Of a stretch of DNA of 21,869 bases, positions 7,538 through 12,921 are shown one piece after another. The first letter of the stretch is position 1. Every line of letters starts with the position of its first letter. Made by a program: the position numbers and the translations under genes. The notes under the pieces were generated by a model. That model did no database searches. It saw only the letters and a list, made by a program, of their open reading frames with translations, and was not told the origin of the DNA. Where the stretch lies: the IMG/VR virus record IMGVR_UViG_3300049855_000146, positions 1-21,869 of that record; one strand, written 5' to 3'. Origin of the DNA: a virus.

Positions 7538-8323
7538 ATGGCTGTTGACATCTACCAGGAACTGCTTGCGCTCGGCGCCCGCCTCACCGCGGCTGAGGCC
7601 AAGGCTGCCGCCCTTGAAGCCCGGGTGCTCAAGCTTGAGACGCCGCCGCCAACCGGACTGAAACTAGCCGTTATCAGCTACTTCCGGTCCAGTACGCTGT
7701 GGGCCTCGACCCTGGCCGCCAAGCCGGCGTTCTGCTGTATCAACCCCGGCTCTGGCCCGGGCCCTTCGGCCGATAGCCTGTACGTCGCCCAGGTGCCCAA
7801 GAACAAGGCCGCTGGCGTACCCACACTGGGCTACGTCCACAGCAAGGGCGCTGGTGGTTACGGCACCCGGCCGCTGGCCGAGATCAAGGCTGACGTTCTG
7901 AACCACATCGCCTGGTACGGCGTTGACGGCATCTTCGTCGACACGGTCTCCACGGACCCGCTGTATGTCCCGTACTACGCCGACCTCTGCGCCTTCATCA
8001 AGAGCAAGGGCCTCAAGGTCTGCCTGAATCCGGGAACCAAGGGCCTCGAAGCCCACGCCCAGATGGCCGACTGGGTGATGTGTACCGAGACGTACGCCAC
8101 GACCTATCTGGCCGCAAGCCCGCGCCCTGCCTGGGAGAAGAACTACCCCGGCAAGATGCTCCACTGCGTGCACACGTGCACCGCGGCCCAGATGCCGGCC
8201 GTCGTGGCTAAGGCCAAGGCCGAAGGCGCAGGACTGGTCTACGTGACCGACGACGTGATGGCTAACCCATACGACACGCTGCCGGCCTACCTACCGGCGC
8301 TGCTGGATGAGATCAAGAAATGA
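7538..8323 (+). CDS. Spherulin-4 / GH135-like glycoside hydrolase-type protein with N-terminal coiled coil
   Basis: A 261 aa protein. Residues 1-36 are a short coiled coil (ALGARLTAAEAKAAALEARV), then a PPP linker. Residues 42-260 match the Spherulin-4 family, a TIM-barrel fold related to GH135 (Sph3): YF at 48-49, NPGSGPG at 69-75, GYV at 98-100, WYGVDGIFVD at 126-135, NPGT at 164-167, TETY near 183-186 and YVTDD at 235-239. GH135/GH166 relatives cleave galactosamine-containing polysaccharides. Asp130/Asp135 and Glu184 are candidate acidic active-site residues. No signal peptide. It lies after the tail fibre and its stop overlaps the XhlA-like gene as ATGA, so it could be a tail-borne depolymerase (coiled coil for trimerisation) or a lysis enzyme. 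The fold call is firm; substrate is unknown. Confidence 0.75.
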   Translation: MAVDIYQELLALGARLTAAEAKAAALEARVLKLETPPPTGLKLAVISYFRSSTLWASTLAAKPAFCCINPGSGPGPSADSLYVAQVPKNKAAGVPTLGYVHSKGAGGYGTRPLAEIKADVLNHIAWYGVDGIFVDTVSTDPLYVPYYADLCAFIKSKGLKVCLNPGTKGLEAHAQMADWVMCTETYATTYLAASPRPAWEKNYPGKMLHCVHTCTAAQMPAVVAKAKAEGAGLVYVTDDVMANPYDTLPAYLPALLDEIKK

Positions 8324-8532
8324 GCCGAGATGTGTTCCACAGGATTGGTGCCCTTGAGGTTAGTGCTACCCGCCATGACGCTCGACTAGAGGTCCTGGAG
8401 AAGGTGGCCGAAGACCACGAGGAGAGAATTCGTCCCCTGGAACACCTCCGCTCGCAGCTTACTGCACTCGCTTTCCTTGGCGCCGCCGTTGGTGCCGCAA
8501 TTGTCAACTACCTGTTTTCGAGGGTCCCCTAG
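8320..8532 (+). CDS. XhlA-like small membrane protein (holin-associated type)
   Basis: A 70 aa protein with a charged helical N-terminus (RIGALEVSATRHDARLEVLE, then EERIRPLEHL) of coiled-coil type. One C-terminal membrane helix follows at about residues 47-66 (LTALAFLGAAVGAAIVNYLF). That order and length match the haemolysin XhlA-type family encoded in phage lysis cassettes. It is coupled to the Spherulin-4 gene by an ATGA overlap and abuts the next small membrane gene with no spacer. A role in lysis, helping a holin or acting as one, is inferred. No cysteine lipobox is present, so it is not an outer-membrane spanin subunit. Confidence 0.55.
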   Translation: MSRDVFHRIGALEVSATRHDARLEVLEKVAEDHEERIRPLEHLRSQLTALAFLGAAVGAAIVNYLFSRVP

Positions 8533-8751
8533 ATGTTCGACTTCCTTTCTACCATCCCCCACGCCGCTGACGTCATGACCGGCATCGGTCTGCTTATCTC
8601 GGTCCTTACGGTTGTTTCGCCGCTGACCCGGTCGGACATCGACAACAAGGTCCTCGACTTCCTGCGCAAGATTGTCGCTATCGGCGGTACCGTCGTCGGC
8701 CACAAGGATCGCCCGGCGGGTAGCGTGCGCGACCATCGAGCCGCCAAGTAG
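8533..8751 (+). CDS. Putative holin: small single-span membrane protein
   Basis: A 72 aa protein. Residues about 11-30 (AADVMTGIGLLISVLTVVSP) form one hydrophobic helix. A segment SDIDNKVLDFLRKIVAI follows, then a basic hydrophilic tail rich in Arg and His. Similar short proteins with a membrane helix followed by D-NK-L-FL-K are often annotated as putative holins. The ATG directly follows the upstream TAG, and the TAG stop overlaps the GTG of the protease lipoprotein gene. Pairing with the XhlA-like gene supports a lysis role. The peptidoglycan hydrolase normally found with such genes is not adjacent; an M15 peptidase gene is on the opposite strand at 16307-16690. Confidence 0.5.
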   Translation: MFDFLSTIPHAADVMTGIGLLISVLTVVSPLTRSDIDNKVLDFLRKIVAIGGTVVGHKDRPAGSVRDHRAAK

Positions 8752-9362
8752 TGCGTCACCTGGTCCTGCTCGTTCTCCTGGCCGGCTGCACCGCTGCGCA
8801 GCACCCTCAGGTGGGGCCGCCTAACCCGGTCATGCACGCCATCGACAAGACGCACTTCATCCCGGACCCGGGGTGTACTGGCGTCATGGTGGCGCTGCGG
8901 ACTATGGTCACAGCCAAGCACTGTATGCCTGACGGCGCTGTCGTCGGTCAGCAGTACGACGTCGGCGGGGTCATCAAGTACATCAGCCCCAGGGAGGACT
9001 TTGCCGTGGTCTCGTACCCGGCGCCGCGCACCCTCGGGGACACCGATCTTATCGAGATGCGGCAGTCGCGGGTGGGGGAGCACATCTACGTGGTGGGCTT
9101 CCCTGTCCAGCTTGGCTCCGACAAGCAGGCCCTGACCGTCACCGACGGCATCGTGGCTGGCCCGATCAACGACGCTGGCGAGGTTCGCATCACGGCCCCG
9201 GTTTACTTCGGTAACAGCGGCGGCGGTGTGTGGGGTGACGACGGTGCTCTGATCGGCATCGCGGTCAACATCTACGCCTACAGCGGCACGGGCGGCTACC
9301 CGCTGCCCTACGTTGCGCAGGCGTTCATGGTCCCGGCCGAGAGCTTCATGGAGCACCTGTAG
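8751..9362 (+). CDS. Trypsin-like (S1 fold) serine protease lipoprotein (GTG start)
   Basis: A 203 aa protein starting MRHLVLLVLLAGC, a lipoprotein signal peptide with the lipobox Cys at 13. The mature part has a complete chymotrypsin-fold triad: His57 in TAKHC, Asp83 in REDFAVV, and Ser156 in GNSGGG. Cys42 and Cys58 flank the His strand as in the conserved disulphide of trypsin-like enzymes. The size fits one catalytic domain without PDZ or other extras. The product should be exported and lipid-anchored in the envelope of the infected cell. The GTG start overlaps the upstream TAG, and the stop overlaps the next GTG. Phage-encoded envelope proteases are uncommon; roles in lysis, receptor removal or defence against host factors are all possible and none is shown by the sequence. 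Confidence 0.8.
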   Translation: MRHLVLLVLLAGCTAAQHPQVGPPNPVMHAIDKTHFIPDPGCTGVMVALRTMVTAKHCMPDGAVVGQQYDVGGVIKYISPREDFAVVSYPAPRTLGDTDLIEMRQSRVGEHIYVVGFPVQLGSDKQALTVTDGIVAGPINDAGEVRITAPVYFGNSGGGVWGDDGALIGIAVNIYAYSGTGGYPLPYVAQAFMVPAESFMEHL

Positions 9363-10267
9363 TGGGCGGTAAGTACGACGACGCGCTCCGCAAGGCCTGG
9401 GGCGTCTACAAGAACGCCGATAACCAGACGGCGTACCGGGACAAGTACGAGAAGCTTGTAGACGAGACCGCGAACAACGACAGTATCACGCAGGACGAGT
9501 TCCAGCGCGGTGCGCCGCCTAACGTGGTCGGGCGTACGTTCACTAAGTACCCACCGCTGCCGCAGCCCCACTACGCGGACATTCCCAAGGCGTACCCCAA
9601 GGTGGCTATGCCGTTCGGTACCAGGGTCGATCCGTACGCTGGACAGGCTCCTGGGCCTAACCCGACGGCGCGAGCCTTCGTGCGCCCCGGCACGCCTGAG
9701 AGCACCGCCAAGCACGAGCAAGTCCACGTCGACACGAACACCCTGGGGCGTCCCACCGACAGGAACGCGGCCTGGTTCAACGAACTGAGCCCGGCTGAGC
9801 GCCTCCAGTTTAAGGTGGTCAAGGCTGTGTACGATCGTGAGAACAGCCACACGGCCCGCTTTGACGACGCGGGCGGCAGCGACATGACCACCGACAAGGG
9901 TCAGGCGCTAGCGAATCAGCGCAAAGAGCTGACGGCTGTGATGCAGGAGCTTGACCGGCGGCAGAAGGCGGCCGGCAAGGAGCTGTACCCCGAGGACCGC
10001 ACGAAGGTCACGGCGCTCCTCGACATGAACTCCCAGGCTATGCGCAGCCTGCCTGCGCCAGACTACGGCGACAAGCGGGCCAACGAGATCGCCGCCAAAC
10101 TGTTCAAGGCACGGGAAGGCCTTAAAATGCAACATGCCGCAGACCAAGCTGCGACGGCTCACGGCGGCAGGCCGATGAACACGTCGGAGATGATGCTGCG
10201 GCACATCGACAAGCTAGAGTCCGCCCTGGCTGGGGCGCTGTCGAAGGGCAAAAAGCCCCGCAAGTAG
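9362..10267 (+). CDS. Unknown protein with HExxH motif, possible metallopeptidase (GTG start)
   Basis: A 301 aa hydrophilic protein without signal peptide or membrane segment. Residues 118-122 are HEQVH, a zinc-peptidase-type HExxH in a TAKHEQVHVDT context, preceded by a Pro-rich region (residues about 60-115). The C-terminal half is helical and charged (RKELTAVMQELDRRQKAAGK; HIDKLESALAGALSKGKK). No metzincin HExxHxxGxxH extension is present and a third ligand cannot be assigned; Glu138 and Glu143 are only candidates. The motif may be chance, but its surroundings look like a real helix. It is the last gene of the late block, coupled to the protease lipoprotein by TAGTG. Its stop codon touches the stop of the methyltransferase gene on the other strand. 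Confidence 0.5.
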   Translation: MGGKYDDALRKAWGVYKNADNQTAYRDKYEKLVDETANNDSITQDEFQRGAPPNVVGRTFTKYPPLPQPHYADIPKAYPKVAMPFGTRVDPYAGQAPGPNPTARAFVRPGTPESTAKHEQVHVDTNTLGRPTDRNAAWFNELSPAERLQFKVVKAVYDRENSHTARFDDAGGSDMTTDKGQALANQRKELTAVMQELDRRQKAAGKELYPEDRTKVTALLDMNSQAMRSLPAPDYGDKRANEIAAKLFKAREGLKMQHAADQAATAHGGRPMNTSEMMLRHIDKLESALAGALSKGKKPRK

Positions 10268-10792
10268 TTACCCGCCCATAGGTTGCCACAGGTTACTTGT
10301 GGCACCGAGGTGCATCCGCACCGACGCCGTGTTCTCTGGGTTCAGCACCAGGAGCACGGCGTTCGCTTGTGTGGGGCTTTTACCTTTCAGGCCAGTCACC
10401 GGGTCCAGGAACCGAATGCGCTTCCTGGGGACAGCCAGGACGACCTCCTTGCCGGGGAAGGCCCATTCCGACGGCTCGATGCCGCGGGCCTGCTCCAGGC
10501 TAAAGGCAAGGTAGAACAACTGGGCAGCCCGGCCCTCGTTGAACTCGGCGTGGGCCTTGAGTAGGAACTTACGCCACAGGCCGCCGGGAGGGTTCAGGAA
10601 CAAGTTGCCGGACCAAGGCTGCTCCAGTCCGTTGTCGGAGGCGTAGTACGGCTGGCGCGCGCAGATACGCGCCTGGGCCACCATGTCGGTAGCCGGGTCG
10701 GTGTCGATGGAGCCCATGATCTTGCGGGCAGCTTCGACCCACTCGACCGGGGTGTGCCACGACGGGTTCTCGGCGGAGTGCAGAATGTTCAC
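10268..10792 (-). CDS. Phage-type DNA N6-adenine methyltransferase (Dam family)
   Basis: A 174 aa protein of the phage Dam family (PF05869 type). It has the WHTPVEWVEAARKI start, a DTDPATD segment near residue 30, an ARQPYYASDNGLEQPW segment, and the catalytic motif FLNPPGG at residues 65-71, corresponding to the (D/N)PP(Y/F/W) motif IV of adenine methyltransferases. A late IRFLDPVTGLKGKSP segment is also typical. It should transfer methyl groups from S-adenosylmethionine to adenine in DNA, perhaps protecting phage DNA from restriction; the target site is unknown. Gly replaces the usual aromatic residue after NPP, which is worth noting for activity. The start is GTG at 10792 in a GTGA overlap with the upstream gene. 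It is the last gene of the early operon. Confidence 0.75.
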   Translation of the reverse strand: MNILHSAENPSWHTPVEWVEAARKIMGSIDTDPATDMVAQARICARQPYYASDNGLEQPWSGNLFLNPPGGLWRKFLLKAHAEFNEGRAAQLFYLAFSLEQARGIEPSEWAFPGKEVVLAVPRKRIRFLDPVTGLKGKSPTQANAVLLVLNPENTASVRMHLGATSNLWQPMGG

Positions 10793-11217
10793 TTACTTAC
10801 CCCCAGACCGTAGTAGATGCCGTCAGAGTTAACCCAGCGCTGCGTCAGGGTGCCGGTGTCGTGGACCTCGATACCGTGGTTGCGGCTAGGGTCGAATACA
10901 ATCAGGCTGTTACCGCAGCGGCCGATGGCGGTAACCCAGTGCTCGTCATCGTCAACGCACAAGATCGTAGGCCACCCTAGGGTCATGGATGCACGTACCC
11001 ACTCGATGCTGTTGGTGAGGTTAGTGCTCTGCCACTCGTCAACGCGCACGCCGTTGGCCAGGAGCGCGCGTTTCATCTCGGTCTCATTGGTACCTGCGTC
11101 CTCGTTGACGTCACACAGTTTGGCGATCTCACGCTGGGTACGCCTGATACCAAGCACCTCAAGGGCGTTAGCAATGCTAGCAATTCCGCACCAGTAGCCC
11201 TTGCGCTGGTGCCTCAC
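10789..11217 (-). CDS. C39-like cysteine peptidase domain protein (GTG start)
   Basis: A 142 aa protein. With the GTG start at 11217 (GTGA overlap with the upstream stop) it begins VRHQRKGYWCGIASIANALE, which resembles the active-site helix of C39-like peptidases. Cys10 is the predicted nucleophile with Gln4 at the oxyanion-hole position. His93 lies in DDEHWVTAIG and Asp109 in LIVFDPSR, completing a Cys-His-Asp set in the order and spacing of the C39/papain-like fold. There is no signal peptide and no ABC-transporter domain, unlike bacteriocin-processing C39 enzymes, so it is probably a stand-alone cytosolic peptidase or related hydrolase. A longer form starting at 11271 would overlap the upstream gene by 58 bases and is less likely. 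Substrate unknown. Confidence 0.65.
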   Translation of the reverse strand: MRHQRKGYWCGIASIANALEVLGIRRTQREIAKLCDVNEDAGTNETEMKRALLANGVRVDEWQSTNLTNSIEWVRASMTLGWPTILCVDDDEHWVTAIGRCGNSLIVFDPSRNHGIEVHDTGTLTQRWVNSDGIYYGLGVSK

Positions 11218-11510
11218 GTCTTCACCCGAAGCATGCCGCCGCAGGTACCGAGGGCGTACGTCATGCGGCACGTAGCCCCGTCGGCCACGTCGTTGACGTC
11301 ATACATACCGGGCGTACCGCAGGCCTGACACGCGTAGAGCTGGTGCACCGGGGAGCCCGGGTTCGTGGGCTCGTCGAACCAGAAGTCGAACTCGTCATCC
11401 TGGTTGGCAGGCTCGGTCTTGGACCGCAGCGGCTGCTTGTCACACTTAGGGCAAAGTGAAAACTGCCCAATGATGGGCAGCAACACCGACGAGCATGTCT
11501 TACAGGTCAT
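11214..11510 (-). CDS. Small double zinc-ribbon protein
   Basis: A 98 aa protein with eight cysteines in two four-cysteine sets. The first is C3xxC6 and C20xxC23 (MTCKTC; LCPKC). The second is C61xxC64 (ACQAC), C81 and C90. The segment between them is acidic (NQDDEFDFWFDE). This is the pattern of two small zinc ribbons, probably for nucleic acid or protein binding. The ATG at 11510 sits in an ATGA overlap with the upstream stop, and the stop sits in a GTGA overlap with the C39-like gene. An upstream extension of the frame to 11609 would overlap the membrane protein gene by about 100 bases and is rejected. The specific function is unknown. Confidence 0.6.
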   Translation of the reverse strand: MTCKTCSSVLLPIIGQFSLCPKCDKQPLRSKTEPANQDDEFDFWFDEPTNPGSPVHQLYACQACGTPGMYDVNDVADGATCRMTYALGTCGGMLRVKT

Positions 11511-11731
11511 CGCCTCATACCAACGAGAGTACCCACAAACAACCCTCCCAGATAAGCAGGAGCAGTCCAGGTATCGCCCACAACACCAGTGAGGCCAACA
11601 AGGCTGCAAGCACCGATGAACACGCTAGCCAGAGCAGCTCGAAGCGGCTCAGCGTCACGGACGTGGAGCATCCAGCGACAGTACCCGACGTCGAGCAGGA
11701 AGGCTGCAAGGAAGACGAGGACATAGTTCAC
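11507..11731 (-). CDS. Small multi-span membrane protein (GTG start)
   Basis: A 74 aa very hydrophobic protein. Likely membrane helices are at residues about 2-16 (NYVLVFLAAFLLDVG), 32-50 (ALASVFIGACSLVGLTGVV) and 57-72 (APAYLGGLFVGTLVG), separated by a basic loop (CRWMLHVRDAEPLR). The GTG at 11731 is in a GTGA overlap with the lipoprotein stop. That start was chosen over an ATG at 11770 and earlier ones because it fits the junction pattern of the operon and removes a longer overlap. It could be a holin-like, superinfection-exclusion or membrane-modifying protein; no family is recognised. Its neighbours are a lipoprotein upstream and a zinc-ribbon protein downstream. Confidence 0.5.
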   Translation of the reverse strand: MNYVLVFLAAFLLDVGYCRWMLHVRDAEPLRAALASVFIGACSLVGLTGVVGDTWTAPAYLGGLFVGTLVGMRR

Positions 11732-12081
11732 TTCGGCGTCTCTGGTCGGATCTCGAAGATACCGGAGCATTCTGGCGGCGTGACACCGTAGAACCCGAGC
11801 AGGAAGCAAGCCTGGTTCTCCAGACCCTGGAGGGCCGCGTCACAGGCGTCGAGGGCGTCCTGGGCGGCGGCCTCGTTGACCTCGATCTCGCACGTGGCCT
11901 GCGCGTCACACATGTGCCACTTGTTGTGCTCAACGCAGCGTTCCTCGCGTTCCGGAGCCAGTGCGCCACAGGCCACGAGGCCCGAGCAGTACGACTCTGA
12001 GAACGCCTGGGCGGTGTCGCCCCACGTGTACGGGTGCTCAGCGCACCCAAGCAGCAGCAGAAGCGGCAGTGCCTTAAACAT
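11728..12081 (-). CDS. Cysteine-rich exported lipoprotein
   Basis: A 117 aa protein starting MFKALPLLLLLGCAEHPY, a short but clear lipoprotein signal with lipobox Cys13. The mature part has eight more cysteines (32, 38, 49, 58, 64, 80, 92, 105), an even number that suggests four disulphides and an extracytoplasmic location. Acidic residues and helical segments lie between them. The ATG at 12081 overlaps the end of the nucleotide pyrophosphohydrolase gene by eight bases; the open frame extends upstream to 12309 but the signal peptide fixes the start. Phage lipoproteins in non-lysis positions are often superinfection-exclusion factors; that role is a guess here. Cys-rich lipoproteins of this general look are also frequent in Myxococcota genomes, which may hint at the host. 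Confidence 0.6.
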   Translation of the reverse strand: MFKALPLLLLLGCAEHPYTWGDTAQAFSESYCSGLVACGALAPEREERCVEHNKWHMCDAQATCEIEVNEAAAQDALDACDAALQGLENQACFLLGFYGVTPPECSGIFEIRPETPK

Positions 12082-12370
12082 GTTGTCCAGTCCCCTTCCC
12101 GTCGGTGGCCCACACGCGAGCCCGGTTGGTACCCATCTTGAGGTCAACGGCGGCACCAAGATCGCGGTAACAGTATGATGCGACCTGAGCCAGCATGATG
12201 TATACGTCGGCGCATTCGGCGGCAACGTCACTCCAGGACGTCTTCTCGGACAGCGCCGCGGTGATAAGCTCGGCCATCTCCTCGTTGAGCCTGGCCACGA
12301 GCTGCTCAAAGTGAGCCGGCCCGAAGGTCTCGCGGGCCCATTCGGAAATGCTTTCTTGGGTCTCGGTCAT
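12074..12370 (-). CDS. MazG/DUF550-like nucleotide pyrophosphohydrolase
   Basis: A 98 aa all-helical protein. It has the MazG-like metal-binding pattern: LNEEMAEL (Glu30, Glu31, Glu34) and, about 18 residues later, AAECADVYIMLAQV (Glu52, Asp55). The C-terminus VDLKMGTNRARVW followed by GTGQHV is the signature of the DUF550 group, which includes the phage dATP/dGTP pyrophosphohydrolase MazZ. The predicted reaction is hydrolysis of a (d)NTP to (d)NMP and pyrophosphate, with magnesium. The ATG is in an ATGA overlap with the preceding gene. DUF550 proteins also occur in many phages with ordinary DNA, so a Z-genome role is not implied by this gene alone; the HD protein and PolA in the same operon make the question worth asking. 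Confidence 0.7.
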   Translation of the reverse strand: MTETQESISEWARETFGPAHFEQLVARLNEEMAELITAALSEKTSWSDVAAECADVYIMLAQVASYCYRDLGAAVDLKMGTNRARVWATDGKGTGQHV

Positions 12371-12921
12371 CCTGGCACCACCCTGAAGATCGCACGCAGG
12401 CGGATTTCGTACTCTCGGCTAGTAGCAAGCCGCGTGGCGATGTTGCCGTCGGACTGAACCACGTGAAGTATGTCGGCGCCCAGTGTCAGGAGTCGTCCAT
12501 CGGACCAGCTCCTGGAGTCGACCACCGCGCGCACAGTCTGGTTGACGGCCTCGGCCAGTTCCAGTCCTGCGTGGTTGATGGCCATCCAAACCTCGGGTCC
12601 GCTCATTTCGTCGGGCAGCGTCAGGGGCCTGTACAGCTTGTTCGAGTAAGCCAGTGTGTGATACCCAGAGACAGGGTCGAGAAAATTCGTACAGGTACCC
12701 CAGGCCCCGACTTGCGTGGGGTAGTTGATCTCGGCGGCACAGACCTTGAGGATGCTTGCGATCTCACCGGCCGACGGGATCGGCAGGGTCGGCGGGGTCC
12801 ACTCCAGCGTCAGCCGCTCTGGCGCTGCCGCAGCCTTCGACTCGCCACCGCAGCTCTTGCAGGTCCAGAAGTTACCGATCACGCACTCAGCATCGAGATG
12901 TCCACAGGGTGCTTTGCTCAT
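12367..12921 (-). CDS. Unknown protein with N-terminal zinc-ribbon motif
   Basis: A 184 aa protein. The N-terminus has a likely zinc site: C6-G-H8, C13 and C21xxC24 (PCGHLDAEC ... WTCKSCGG). A Pro-rich linker follows (around residues 44-52). The rest (about 55-184) is a mixed alpha/beta region with no motif I recognise; it includes NFLDPVSGYHTLAYSNKLY and a helical segment ELAEAVNQTVRAVV. The ATG at 12921 is in an ATGA overlap with the polymerase stop, so it is translated together with the polymerase, and the stop is in an ATGA overlap with the pyrophosphohydrolase. Function is unknown; its position between polymerase and nucleotide hydrolase suggests a link to replication. Confidence 0.5.
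   Translation of the reverse strand: MSKAPCGHLDAECVIGNFWTCKSCGGESKAAAAPERLTLEWTPPTLPIPSAGEIASILKVCAAEINYPTQVGAWGTCTNFLDPVSGYHTLAYSNKLYRPLTLPDEMSGPEVWMAINHAGLELAEAVNQTVRAVVDSRSWSDGRLLTLGADILHVVQSDGNIATRLATSREYEIRLRAIFRVVPG

Noticed and set aside
8529-9356. Open frame of 275 codons on the minus strand opposite the protease lipoprotein and holin-like genes
   Set aside because: It mirrors GC-rich codons of real + strand genes, has a low-complexity Arg/Asp/Val/His make-up, crosses gene borders and has no recognisable motif. The opposite strand shows a signal peptide and a full catalytic triad.
10246-10258. GGGC-AAAAA-GCCC inverted repeat as a transcription terminator
   Set aside because: The stem is only four pairs, lies within coding sequence and is not followed by a T-run in either direction.
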